The notes: a model not told the origin generated them from the letters alone. DNA of 64,000 nucleotides from Bdellovibrio bacteriovorus (GCF_001592735.1 NZ_LUKE01000005.1:62001-126000), one strand, 5' to 3'; counted from the stretch's first letter, positions 18,776 to 27,279 are shown. Translations and numbers: made by a program.

Positions 18776-18806
18776 TTGACCTTGCCGTTACGTCAAACCC
18801 TATGGT
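18776..18806 (+). promoter_or_regulatory. MerR-type promoter with 19-bp spacer
   Basis: TTGACC (18776-18781), 19-bp spacer (18782-18800), TATGGT (18801-18806). A 19-bp spacer is typical of MerR-activated promoters. The -35 region and spacer also form TTGAC...GTCAA. This lies 27 bp before the MerR-fusion gene, pointing to autoregulation. Confidence 0.6.
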
Positions 18807-18832
18807 TGATTTAACGGAAAGGATTCCTTTGT

Positions 18833-20368
18833 ATGCTTTCAATTGGTCGTTTTGCCCAACTAGCCCAAGTTTCACCACGCACGATTCGTTACTATGAGTC
18901 TATTGGCTTGATAGAGTCCGGATCGCGTGGCGAAAACAACTATCGGTATTACGACGCTGTCCTTGTCGACAAGGTGGAAAAAATTCGAAATCTGCAAGGG
19001 TTGGGTTTCAGCCTGGATGAAATCAAAGACATCATTCAAGTTTCTCCGAATTTATTTGTGCAAAACCTGCGTAAAAAATTAGAAGAAGTTGATACCGAGA
19101 TTGCGACGCTTCGCGAGCGTCGCTCCAAACTGAAAGACCTTCTTTCCGTATCACTTAAAGTGGATTCAAGAGAATCCATCAACGATACTGAAAGGAAACA
19201 GTACATGGACGCTATTCACGAAGAGATTTTAACCAAACTTAAAGAAAAGCACGGGATCGTTAGCGAAAAGCATCTGCAATATTTAAAGCGCGATCGCACC
19301 TATGCCACCGAAGAACAGCAAGATTTTTTACGAGCCTTAAAACGCTGCTTGGATTTTGCCAAAGAACGAAATTTAAGATTAGGCCCCGTCCGCGGTGGTG
19401 CGCCCTCAAGCTTGGTCTTACACGCCTTAGGGGCGAACCCCTTGGATCCAACCCAGCATGAAGGATTTTTTCCAGAACGTCTTTTGACTCAAGCCCCCGA
19501 GGTGCATATTGATGTCGAGTTTGAAAGAGGCCAAGAGTTTGTCGACTTCTGTAAAGAGACCAATCGCGTCTTAAAATACGGAAAAATCGAAGCTTTCAAG
19601 ATGCCGTTCTTAGATATCATGAACAATGTCGACGCAAGATTAGGAACCCCGATTGATTACAATTCTTATGATTCAGATTCGGACATCGTTTTAAAACCTT
19701 TCCGCACCGGAGATCTAGAAAAAATATTTGATTTCGATATTTCTCCAGGAGCCATGATTGAAATGTTGGATAAAAGTCTTCCCGGTCATGCCGGATCCGA
19801 AGCCTTGAAGAACTATGTTCGTTCTCAGAAAATCCATTCGTTCCGAGATGTGATTAACATCACCGCCGTGTGGCGTCCGTATTCACCAGAAATGATAGAT
19901 CACTTAAATCAATATCGTGCCGCCAAAATAAATCCATTTAAGCACGAGTGTTTAGCACCTGAACTGCAAGAATATTTAAAGCCCAACTTCGGCATGGTTT
20001 TGTATCATGAAGACATCCTACGTATTTTAACTTATTACACCGGATGGGAAGCCGAACGTTGCAATAGACTTCGTCGGGATCTTTTTAGAGCAAACAAAAA
20101 AGTCGCCAAAGAGGATCTTGCGGACTATCAAGAGCTTTGCCAGATCGCTCCACCCAAGGTGGTGCAGCTGATCTTAGACAAAGCCCCCACTTCATTTTGT
20201 CTTCCGCATGCGGTGGCTTTTGCCGGCTTCACGAAGGCGTCGGCCATTCTTCAAACTTTACATCGTGACATTTATTTTGAAGAGATCAAAAAATGGGAAG
20301 ATAAAAACAAATTTAAGTGGGATGATATCGGCGTAGCCTGGGAAGGCTTTTCGATATTGCAGACTTAA
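18833..20368 (+). CDS. MerR regulator fused to a DNA polymerase III alpha-like core
   Basis: 511 residues. Residues 1-75 are a MerR winged helix (FAQLAQVSPRTIRYYE...), followed by a coiled coil (about 80-125). From about 160 to 490 it matches bacterial PolIII alpha (DnaE) palm/fingers in order: VRGGAPSSLVLHALG with R187 (GRGSGAGSLVAYAL in DnaE), LDPTQHEGFFPERLL, PEVHID (PDFDID), TAVWRPYSPEMI (ALFRPGP), GMVLYHEDILRIL (GIILYQEQVMQIA), CNRLRRDLFRANKK, and FCLPHAVAF with H459 (FNKSHSAAYA). Catalytic Asp 1 is H225 and Asp 3 is P258; only D227 remains. PHP, tau-binding and OB domains are absent. It is therefore likely an inactive polymerase core used by a transcription factor. Downstream DUF4336 gene is 20 bp away. 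Confidence 0.85.
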   Translation: MLSIGRFAQLAQVSPRTIRYYESIGLIESGSRGENNYRYYDAVLVDKVEKIRNLQGLGFSLDEIKDIIQVSPNLFVQNLRKKLEEVDTEIATLRERRSKLKDLLSVSLKVDSRESINDTERKQYMDAIHEEILTKLKEKHGIVSEKHLQYLKRDRTYATEEQQDFLRALKRCLDFAKERNLRLGPVRGGAPSSLVLHALGANPLDPTQHEGFFPERLLTQAPEVHIDVEFERGQEFVDFCKETNRVLKYGKIEAFKMPFLDIMNNVDARLGTPIDYNSYDSDSDIVLKPFRTGDLEKIFDFDISPGAMIEMLDKSLPGHAGSEALKNYVRSQKIHSFRDVINITAVWRPYSPEMIDHLNQYRAAKINPFKHECLAPELQEYLKPNFGMVLYHEDILRILTYYTGWEAERCNRLRRDLFRANKKVAKEDLADYQELCQIAPPKVVQLILDKAPTSFCLPHAVAFAGFTKASAILQTLHRDIYFEEIKKWEDKNKFKWDDIGVAWEGFSILQT

Positions 20369-20388
20369 AATTCATCTAAGGAGTAATC

Positions 20389-21045
20389 ATGACCGACGTG
20401 CAATTTCTTGAATGTAAAATCAGAATGCCAATGATGGATTTACCAGTACGGACGACGGTCATCACTTTAAGCAATGCCAAGGTCATGATTTCCCCAGGGT
20501 CTAAGCTCACTAAAGAAGATTTAAAAAAAGCCGGTGCGGTGACGGATATCGTGGCCCCTTGCATGCTTCATTGTGGTGGCATTCAACAAGCACGCGATGT
20601 TTTCCCGCAGGCGCGAGTATGGGGCCCTCAAGGTGTGAATTTAGTAAAGCCTGAAATTCCGTGGAACGGATTTTTAGATGAAAAGACGTGGCCTTACCAA
20701 AATGAACTCAAACTGATTGAACTTAAAGGCCTGCCCCGCAACAGCGAATGTGCGTTTGTTCATAAAAAATCAAAATTGCTGATCGTGCAAGATCTGTTTT
20801 TCAATATGGGTAAACCTAAAGGCTTTGGAGCGTGGCTTTTTACGCATTTATTTGGCACCTACAACCACTTTGCCATGAGTCGGCTATTTAAAATTTTTAT
20901 TAAAGATAAAGAGGCCTTTAAAGTTTCCGCTCAACAGCTTTTAGAAGAAGATTTCACCAAAATTGCGGTTGGACACGGAAATCTTTTTGACGGTGGCCCA
21001 GCAGAAGTCCTAAGCGCCTTCCAAGAACGCGGCTTTAAAGTTTAG
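20389..21045 (+). CDS. DUF4336 protein, metallo-beta-lactamase-like
   Basis: 218 residues. The pattern (IVAPCMLHCGGIQQARDVFPQARVWGP, then VGHGNLFDGGP) fits DUF4336, a family related to the metallo-beta-lactamase fold but with altered metal residues. No signal peptide. It starts 20 bp after the MerR-PolIII alpha fusion with a good Shine-Dalgarno sequence (AAGGAG), so the two form an operon and may act together. Substrate unknown. Confidence 0.75.
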   Translation: MTDVQFLECKIRMPMMDLPVRTTVITLSNAKVMISPGSKLTKEDLKKAGAVTDIVAPCMLHCGGIQQARDVFPQARVWGPQGVNLVKPEIPWNGFLDEKTWPYQNELKLIELKGLPRNSECAFVHKKSKLLIVQDLFFNMGKPKGFGAWLFTHLFGTYNHFAMSRLFKIFIKDKEAFKVSAQQLLEEDFTKIAVGHGNLFDGGPAEVLSAFQERGFKV

Positions 21046-21103
21046 TCTTGTAATTTTACGTCCTTCGCTGACAGGTCAGTTTAAATCAGGTTTTACTGAA
21101 CCT

Positions 21104-21571
21104 ATGAAGCTGGCTTTTCTTTCTTTAATTCTCTTTATCCTGCCTACCCACTCCTATGGTAAACTTTGTGCGGTAAGTTCGACGTCTTGCGAATTCTATT
21201 CTTGCATGGAGCAAAAAACTCAGTGCGGAGACAGCGGTTATTGGAAAAAGTTAGGCCTTTATTACTGTCAGAAGTTTTTGTTTCATGAATCTGATTTTTC
21301 GCCAGCTTCTCAAAAATGGCTCCAGGATTCGCGTCTTTGTTTACAAAAAAGATCCCAGCATCTAGCATCCGCGGGACTTACTTGCGATCAGATGCGGGAA
21401 GAAGCGCTAGACACCCACGTTGGCTGCTATGTCGATACCGGTTTTTGTAAGTTAAATCTTCAAGACAAAAATAAAATCTATTGGCGTCTTTCTTCGGCCA
21501 TGGCTTATCCCGCTATTTGGAAGCAAGTTTTTAAGGTCAGTCAGATATGTCAAAGCCAGGGATCTCATTAG
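21104..21571 (+). CDS. Secreted Cys-rich protein
   Basis: 155 residues with a Sec signal (1-19) and about 13 Cys in the mature part, implying disulfides and periplasmic or extracellular location. I do not recognise the family. No ribosome-binding site is clear. It converges with the membrane protein gene to its right; the two ends overlap by 4 bp. Confidence 0.55.
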   Translation: MKLAFLSLILFILPTHSYGKLCAVSSTSCEFYSCMEQKTQCGDSGYWKKLGLYYCQKFLFHESDFSPASQKWLQDSRLCLQKRSQHLASAGLTCDQMREEALDTHVGCYVDTGFCKLNLQDKNKIYWRLSSAMAYPAIWKQVFKVSQICQSQGSH

Positions 21572-22374
21572 GCAATTTTAAAGACAAGATACTGTTCGTC
21601 TTGGGTACGATTGAATTTTAAACGCACACTTTTTTTGCGATCAATCGAATCTAGGATCAGTGAACGGCTTTGCAAGTCTTTCGGAAGCTCGCCTGTTCCT
21701 TGCAACCAAATTTCGTCGCCATGGCATTTTATGACTTTCGCAAAATGACCAAAGCCTTCAAACTCCACCACCGTGCCCCGGGCAATAACAAAGTCTTTGA
21801 CCTTGCGCCCTTTGCGCACCGGTTTCTTCGTAATTGGAACAACGGTCGCTTTGTTTGTCTCTGATCTTTGTTCGATTTTTTTTGTCGCAATGGCCGTCAG
21901 CTTTACCGTCCTGGGAGCACTGTCTACGGATGCTGCTTTAGCCGCTCGCACGGCTTTAAGCTTACGTTCCACTTCTTGGTTCAACCGGAATTCCGCACGG
22001 AAGACGATGGAAAAAAGAATGATATTTACAACCAATCCCAGCACCGCTTGCACAACACTGAATTGGATGTCTTTTTTGAAAGTATAAAGATTTAAGAATA
22101 TCGTTACACCTAAGATCGCAAGGACTGGAACCCAGGCAGAACTTTTCCCGCGAAACATCAAATAGCCGACGACAATTTTAGAAATGCGCAAAATCCACTG
22201 CACGGTGGTCGCCGCCATAAAGATGGCCCATAACTGAGTCGGTGACCATTTATCGGGAATATGGGGGTTTGAGGCCACACTTAAAAAGAAATTAAAAAAT
22301 GGAGACGCTAGCAGTAAAGCCCCGGCGATACGAATGTAGCGCTCATCATCGAGCCACTTCATTCGGCTGCCCAT
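21568..22374 (-). CDS. Four-TM protein with a C-terminal beta domain
   Basis: 268 residues: about four membrane helices (15-35, 50-75, 80-98, 105-128), a basic Ala/Thr/Lys linker (130-185), then a beta-rich domain (about 190-268) with RGTVVEFEGFGHFAKVIKCHGDEIWLQGTG, reminiscent of PilZ-like barrels but without the RxxxR signature, so I would not call it PilZ. Starts as TAATG overlap with the upstream phage-like gene, indicating coupling. Confidence 0.6.
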   Translation of the reverse strand: MGSRMKWLDDERYIRIAGALLLASPFFNFFLSVASNPHIPDKWSPTQLWAIFMAATTVQWILRISKIVVGYLMFRGKSSAWVPVLAILGVTIFLNLYTFKKDIQFSVVQAVLGLVVNIILFSIVFRAEFRLNQEVERKLKAVRAAKAASVDSAPRTVKLTAIATKKIEQRSETNKATVVPITKKPVRKGRKVKDFVIARGTVVEFEGFGHFAKVIKCHGDEIWLQGTGELPKDLQSRSLILDSIDRKKSVRLKFNRTQDEQYLVFKIA

Positions 22375-23180
22375 TAGATCGCCTCTTTTTTATCATCCGT
22401 TGCGGGAACTTCGCCCTCTTCGGCGAAACGCATTCTTAAAGTGGGCTCATCAGAAGCGGATTCAACAATGACTTCTTCCTCTGCGCCACCGGCACGACGT
22501 TTTTTGATGGCATCACTGAAAGCAATAACCAAACAGATCGCCAAAGGGTCAAACACCACGACAAAGACCATGATCAGATACTTCACTACATCGTCGATGT
22601 TCATGTTAAAGGCTTTAGCAATGTAAATCAGCGGACCGACTTTTTCTTTGACCTTAATGATGTTCAATTTAGCTTGTTCGATTTCGCCTTCGATTTGCGC
22701 ATTTTTATCTTTCAATTCGCGAATCATTGGTTCGGCTTCTTTTCGAGCCGCCAATTTTTTAGAGATACGTGTATCCGGGATTTCGTCCACCCCGCGTGTG
22801 ATACGATCGGCTTCCTGATTATTGTGCAACTGTTCGTTTTGCAATTTTGCGAGCTTGATATTTTCAGCTTCAAGAGTGGACGAAGACGCAAGGTAGGCAT
22901 CCGACAAAAAACCAAAAACACCCATGCTGGTAATTCCACTTAAGATGACCACGCAGGCCACTAAATAAGCTTTAAATACGATGTGAATACGATTCCAGAC
23001 TTGATGAAGATAGGCGGCAACCACAAACTTGGCAAATTCTAAGGCACTCGCCATCAGCCACACCGCTACGATAGCACCAGTAAATAGCTTACCCAGGCCG
23101 ACAACTGAAAATGCCGCCCCTAAGGTTGAAACGGCGATTGCCGCTAATGCTAATCCAACTATGACCCAAGCTTGTACCAT
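22374..23180 (-). CDS. Phage-like membrane protein with periplasmic coiled coil
   Basis: 268 residues: three N-terminal helices (about 3-25, 30-55, 68-95), a 90-residue coiled coil (100-190), and one more helix (about 205-228), then an acidic tail. The N-terminal order and the ITSMGVFGFLSDAYL stretch closely resemble an uncharacterised membrane protein of T4-like cyanophages (remembered as ...ITSMGIFGFLSKAHI...). Operon with the four-TM protein downstream. Role unknown; virion, injection or membrane remodelling are possible for the phage homologues, none shown here. Confidence 0.65.
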   Translation of the reverse strand: MVQAWVIVGLALAAIAVSTLGAAFSVVGLGKLFTGAIVAVWLMASALEFAKFVVAAYLHQVWNRIHIVFKAYLVACVVILSGITSMGVFGFLSDAYLASSSTLEAENIKLAKLQNEQLHNNQEADRITRGVDEIPDTRISKKLAARKEAEPMIRELKDKNAQIEGEIEQAKLNIIKVKEKVGPLIYIAKAFNMNIDDVVKYLIMVFVVVFDPLAICLVIAFSDAIKKRRAGGAEEEVIVESASDEPTLRMRFAEEGEVPATDDKKEAI

Positions 23181-23254
23181 AGAGAAAATATCGGAATTTC
23201 TGCCGATCGACTTTATCAGTTCTTAATGGACCTGGACTATGGGCTGGGACTATT

Positions 23255-23584
23255 TTAGAAATGCTCACCATTTTCATAGTAAGCCGCTTTATCTAAGGTT
23301 TGAAAGACCACAACCACATCTTGGGCCTGGGTCTCCGTCTTCACTTTTTGCGTGATCAACGCTGCCGTTTGATCTTGGACTTCTTGAGATCGAGCAAACC
23401 ACAAAACCTCTACAAAGGGATACGATGGTGTCGCTTTACCACCAGAAAAGAATTCAGAACCAATCCATTCAAAGGTGAAGTTGTCTTCTGCCGTCCCAAT
23501 GGTCTTTGCTAAATCTTTAACTAAGATTTCGCTCAAATTTTGCACGTGTTCTTTTTTTAAGGCTCTCATTCGAATATGTGGCAT
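23255..23584 (-). CDS. DUF1904 family protein
   Basis: 109 residues, soluble. MPHIRMRAL at the start and the YPFVEVLWFARSQEVQDQTA pattern match DUF1904, a tautomerase-like small fold in Firmicutes and others. Function of the family is not established. Its start overlaps the upstream frame of the divergent MBL gene, so the two share a promoter region. Confidence 0.75.
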   Translation of the reverse strand: MPHIRMRALKKEHVQNLSEILVKDLAKTIGTAEDNFTFEWIGSEFFSGGKATPSYPFVEVLWFARSQEVQDQTAALITQKVKTETQAQDVVVVFQTLDKAAYYENGEHF

Positions 23585-23623
23585 AGATCGAACATACTGC
23601 GTGTTGCAGAATTTTGCAAATCA

Positions 23624-24958
23624 ATGTACACCACCAACATGTCGGTTCAAATTTCGCGGATTCTGCATGCGGGTTATCTTTTTGAATGCAATGATTTTAA
23701 AATTGCCTTTGATCCCCTATTTGAAAACCCGTTTAGCCGAAACTGCTATGCCTTTCCTTCGATAGAATTTGATCTTGCGGCTGTCAAAGATTTAAATTTC
23801 GATGCCGTTTTTATTTCTCACTACCACGATGATCACTTTTCTTTAGAAAGCTTAAATCTTCTAAAACGCGAAACGCCGATTTATATTTTTTCAATTTTTG
23901 AAGAGCTTATTGAATTGATAAAAGATCTGGGCTTTAAAGACGTCCATGCCGTGGAACTTTTACGCCCGATTCATTTAGGCCCTTTTGAAATAATGCCCCT
24001 TGAAGCTTTGGATGCCGATGTTGACTCCATTTATCACATCAAAGTGGAAGGCAGAAATATTTTGAATGTTGTGGATTCATGGATCGGGCCACGCACCATG
24101 GATCGTTTACGGCAAACCACATGGGATCTTGTGATGTGGCCCATGCAAACCATGCGCGAAATTGAAGTCTTAGCCCCTGCTTCCGCAGAGCCCGTGACAC
24201 CTGAAACTTTAAAACTTCCCATCGAACTTATTGAACAGCTGCAAGAACTTAAACCCAAGGCGGTCATTCCCAGTGCGTGTCAGTTTCGGTTTGAAGATTG
24301 GTCGTGGTACAATCATGCTTTTTTCCCGATCACCTATGCCCAATTCGAAAAACAAGTTCAGGAAATTTTGCCGCAAGCAAAGGTGTTAAGACTGAATCCG
24401 GGAAAATCTTTATTGCTGACTGATAGTGACATCAAATACTCTGACCGTCTTCCTTGGATTAAACCCGTCGGCGATCAAGAGATTGACTATGAATTTAAGC
24501 CGGAATTACCGCCGCAAAGCATCGCCGATATCGCGCAGAGACTGCCCTCTCTAGATGAAAAACAAAAAAACCGGGTTCACGATTTTTGCACAAACGCGCT
24601 GATAAGCCGTTATCCGCAACTTTCAGCATTCGAAGAATCTTATTTTCAAAATAAAAAAATCTGGCGCTTAACGACCTACGATCATTACGGAGAAGCCAAA
24701 CATTATTTTTACGAAGTTTATAGGAATCAGGTAACAATTGCGTCCACGTCCATATCACCCACGTGGATTACGGAAATTCCTGAAGTGAAAATTTATAATG
24801 CTTTAGAGGATGGTGAGTCGTTAACGTCCATTTATGTTCGTGTCACGAACCCCAAAGACTCTGACCCTTTGGAAGATCCATTGATTCGCAGTTTGTATGA
24901 AGGTCTTGTCGGTGGATATCAAAAAGCACAACTTAAGAAACTGGGGCTTCGCAAATAG
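23624..24958 (+). CDS. MBL-fold metallohydrolase with C-terminal domain
   Basis: 444 residues from ATG 23624 (an in-frame ATG at 23639 is also possible). The metal motif HYHDDH is at residues 66-71 (ISHYHDDHFS), within a UlaG-like MBL domain (to about 290; DVDSIYHIKVEGRNILNVVDSW). The C-terminal 150 residues (EESYFQNKKIWRLTTYDHYG...) form a separate alpha/beta domain. Cytoplasmic. Hydrolase substrate unknown. A 10-bp hairpin spans the stop codon. Confidence 0.8.
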   Translation: MYTTNMSVQISRILHAGYLFECNDFKIAFDPLFENPFSRNCYAFPSIEFDLAAVKDLNFDAVFISHYHDDHFSLESLNLLKRETPIYIFSIFEELIELIKDLGFKDVHAVELLRPIHLGPFEIMPLEALDADVDSIYHIKVEGRNILNVVDSWIGPRTMDRLRQTTWDLVMWPMQTMREIEVLAPASAEPVTPETLKLPIELIEQLQELKPKAVIPSACQFRFEDWSWYNHAFFPITYAQFEKQVQEILPQAKVLRLNPGKSLLLTDSDIKYSDRLPWIKPVGDQEIDYEFKPELPPQSIADIAQRLPSLDEKQKNRVHDFCTNALISRYPQLSAFEESYFQNKKIWRLTTYDHYGEAKHYFYEVYRNQVTIASTSISPTWITEIPEVKIYNALEDGESLTSIYVRVTNPKDSDPLEDPLIRSLYEGLVGGYQKAQLKKLGLRK

Positions 24959-24967
24959 CGAAGCCCC
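24943..24967. terminator. Hairpin at the convergent gene ends
   Basis: Perfect 10-bp stem GGGGCTTCGC / GCGAAGCCCC with loop AAATA, overlapping the stop of the MBL gene and lying just before the end of the small gene on the other strand. No T run, so termination efficiency is uncertain. Confidence 0.5.
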
Positions 24968-24974
24968 GTAAACT

Positions 24975-25214
24975 CTATTGATGTGTTCCTGTATCTTTTG
25001 TATCAGAGGTTCCTGGCTGACTCACTTTTGGGTGATCTTTGCCCTTAGAGCCTTTGTGCTTTTTCATTTTGCCTGCATTTTTGTCCGCTGGATTTTGCGG
25101 CGTTGTCGTATCTGTCGTGTTCATCGTGCCATGAGTGTCATGACCCGCAGCCGGATCATTGGCAAAAGCAGTTGAAGATAAAGCCATCGCGATAACAATT
25201 ACTAAATGTTTCAT
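24975..25214 (-). CDS. Small secreted Thr/Asp/Lys-rich protein
   Basis: 79 residues from ATG 25214 (AAAGGA 5 nt upstream). Signal peptide (about 1-19, ending TAFA) followed by a short hydrophilic, Thr/His/Gly/Lys-rich and probably disordered mature part. No family recognised. Confidence 0.55.
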   Translation of the reverse strand: MKHLVIVIAMALSSTAFANDPAAGHDTHGTMNTTDTTTPQNPADKNAGKMKKHKGSKGKDHPKVSQPGTSDTKDTGTHQ

Positions 25215-25326
25215 AAAGTCCTTTCTATTGGGTCCTTGTGAACTCATCTTCGCAATATGTGAGCCGAAGTCTCGTTAAATTTTTGAAGGAATTATCAAGC
25301 TCTGTTGAGCAGATCAAGACTGTTAT

Positions 25327-25354
25327 TTGACCTCACGGAAAAATCGTCTATCCT
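25327..25354 (+). promoter_or_regulatory. Sigma70-like promoter
   Basis: TTGACC (25327-25332), 16-bp spacer, TATCCT (25349-25354), 29 bp before the thioesterase ATG at 25383. Confidence 0.5.
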
Positions 25355-25382
25355 TAAGATCTCTGTATCTCCGAGGATATTC

Positions 25383-25871
25383 ATGCAAAAAGAGAATTTT
25401 AAAAGTTGGTCATTTCGCGTTCTAATGAATATGTACCCCATGTTTTTCGGCACCGGGGGCAAGATCACTTTTCTAAGCGCCGATTATAAAAAAGCCGTCG
25501 TTCGTTTAAAACTGAATATGTGGACTTATAATTATGTCGGCACCATCTTCGGCGGAAGTCAGTTTGCGGCCCTAGATCCTTTTCACATGGTCTTACTTTT
25601 AAAAATCATCGGTCCTGAATATGTCGTCTTAGATAAAGCTGGAAGCATTCAATTTAAAAAACCCGGCCGTGGAAAAATCACCGCCACGATCGAATACGCC
25701 GACCAAGAAATCGAGGACATTAAAGCCCGCGCAAAGGCAGAGGGAAAATTTGAGTTGGTGCGCACCACAAACTGGGTGGATGAAGACGGACAGGTCATTT
25801 CGACCTTGCAGAAAACTCTTTATATCGCGACCAAAGAATACTTTAAAAGCCGCAAGAAGCTAGATCACTAG
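25383..25871 (+). CDS. DUF4442 hot-dog thioesterase-like protein
   Basis: 162 residues from ATG 25383, with GAGGA upstream. The pattern (VGTIFGGSQFAALDPFHMVLL, then FKKPGRGKITATIEY) matches DUF4442 / YbdB-like hot-dog proteins that hydrolyse acyl-CoA thioesters. The usual catalytic Asp/Glu in the helix (AALDP) is present. Substrate unknown. Confidence 0.8.
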   Translation: MQKENFKSWSFRVLMNMYPMFFGTGGKITFLSADYKKAVVRLKLNMWTYNYVGTIFGGSQFAALDPFHMVLLLKIIGPEYVVLDKAGSIQFKKPGRGKITATIEYADQEIEDIKARAKAEGKFELVRTTNWVDEDGQVISTLQKTLYIATKEYFKSRKKLDH

Positions 25872-26047
25872 TTTCCCATTCTTTCTTTCAAAATTTGGGA
25901 AAAGCTTTTCTTAGAGTCACCTTGAGCAAAGTGCTGATGCTGAGATTGAGTATCTAATCCCGAGTTTATGACAGGTTTTGCTCTTTCAATCGCTGCGACC
26001 TGTTTGTAAGCACGGGAAACTGCTTGGACCTTCGTCGAATAGATCAT
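25868..26047 (-). CDS. Small hypothetical protein with SFxQIL(K/R)E(R/K)MG motif
   Basis: 59 residues from ATG 26047 behind GGAGGTTGTCC. The C-terminal SFSQILKERMG closely matches the N-terminus of the J-domain protein at 59546 (SFKQILREKMG). Otherwise unknown, soluble, and converges with the thioesterase (4 bp overlap). Confidence 0.55.
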   Translation of the reverse strand: MIYSTKVQAVSRAYKQVAAIERAKPVINSGLDTQSQHQHFAQGDSKKSFSQILKERMGN

Positions 26048-26078
26048 GGACAACCTCCATGCCTATCTCTGAAGCAAA

Positions 26079-26102
26079 AATGCAGCCCACTTGAGCTGCA
26101 TT
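26079..26102. terminator. Rho-independent terminator
   Basis: AATGCAGC (26079-26086) pairs with GCTGCATT (26095-26102). On the minus strand the stem is followed by TTTTGC, ending the hydrolase gene; on the plus strand TTTATTTTTT follows. Confidence 0.7.
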
Positions 26103-26169
26103 TATTTTTTAATAGACACCTCGACTTGTTCCAAAAAACCCCACACGCGGGGACTTGCGGAACAAGACC

Positions 26170-27024
26170 TTAGCGAGCGGCCTTCATCAACAGGACCGTC
26201 CAAGGTTCAGCAAACCGGCTTGAAATCACCGACATATGCGCGTCCTGAACCGGGTCATCACGCATGATAATGTGATCTTCGTGCTTATCGGGCTGAACCA
26301 AAATCTTCATCGCCGCGACTTGGTATTCACTGCCGAAAAAATCTTTTTCGTGTAAAAGACTGAAATATTTCGCACGCGGAGTTTCAGACTTCAGCGCCAA
26401 CCACCCCACCGGTCGACCATCTGCAAAGCGGTCTTGAGGGCCAGCTAGCATCACCACTCCCCTAGCCGGATGAAGCTTTGCCAAATAAGCCGCGTGCCCG
26501 GCCCCTTGCGAGTGGCCCGAGAAAATCACCTTATTCCAATTCACACCTTTATTGGAAATGTAACCAGCCCAGCGCTTCGCATCTGATTTAGCCAAAAATT
26601 TTAAAAGCTCTAAAATACGCGATTCAAGCGAGTTGATTTTATCTACTTTTACGATGCTGCTGACATCATCACCGGTCGCAATTTCTTCGCGAAAATGATC
26701 AAAACATTGTAAGTCTTTAGAGTCCTTACACGTTGTGGAAATCACACTGTTATCATAATCCATGGTGACGACATCAAAGCCCAAGCCTGCCGCATGTTCC
26801 GCATAAGCTTTTAGATCTGACGGCAGACTGCCTGTCCCACCAAAACTGATAAGCAAAATGTTTTTGGATTTTTTCTTAGACCAATAAACCTGATGAGGTC
26901 CCCGCATCTGCAAAATTTGTGGATTGGTTTCCTTCACCGGAACTTGACGGTTGATGACTTGAGCTTCGGCCAAAACCGCCGAAAATAAAAGAGTAACCAT
27001 AAGAAATGAAATAAGATTTTTCAT
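26170..27024 (-). CDS. Secreted alpha/beta-hydrolase
   Basis: 284 residues from ATG 27024. A signal peptide (about 1-22) precedes an alpha/beta-hydrolase fold: FGGTGSLPSDL oxyanion region and the nucleophile elbow GHSQGAG (Ser) with a downstream HMSVISSRF His candidate. Resembles secreted esterases or PHB depolymerase-like BPSS1187 proteins. Likely periplasmic or secreted lipase/esterase; substrate inferred only. Confidence 0.75.
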   Translation of the reverse strand: MKNLISFLMVTLLFSAVLAEAQVINRQVPVKETNPQILQMRGPHQVYWSKKKSKNILLISFGGTGSLPSDLKAYAEHAAGLGFDVVTMDYDNSVISTTCKDSKDLQCFDHFREEIATGDDVSSIVKVDKINSLESRILELLKFLAKSDAKRWAGYISNKGVNWNKVIFSGHSQGAGHAAYLAKLHPARGVVMLAGPQDRFADGRPVGWLALKSETPRAKYFSLLHEKDFFGSEYQVAAMKILVQPDKHEDHIIMRDDPVQDAHMSVISSRFAEPWTVLLMKAAR

Positions 27025-27130
27025 ACCCTCTAGCTTACTTAAGAAGACTCCCCTTGGCAAACTTCCGAAGCAAGACCCCCTGAATAGGGGGTCTAAAATC
27101 GTTTTAATTAAAATGAGCTATCCTGCGCCA

Positions 27131-27268
27131 ATGATTTACTTAGACAGTAAAGCGTTGCAAGCTAAGTACGGATCTGGCGACTTCACCGTGTTTTGGAAAG
27201 CCACCTCCGAAGATGGACAAGCCACGAATCGCGAACTGGCTCGCGTAATGACAAGCTTGACTCCGTAA
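27131..27268 (+). CDS. Small protein of 45 residues
   Basis: ATG 27131 to TAA 27268, on the same strand and 11 bp before the YaiI-like gene. The sequence (start [18 protein letters not shown]) has normal codon use but no good ribosome-binding site. Unknown function. Whether it is expressed is uncertain. Confidence 0.35.
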   Translation: MIYLDSKALQAKYGSGDFTVFWKATSEDGQATNRELARVMTSLTP

Positions 27269-27279
27269 TTAAGGGTTTA

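Noticed and set aside
21568-22374. C-terminal domain considered as PilZ
   Set aside because: No RxxxR and no (D/N)xSxxG motif.
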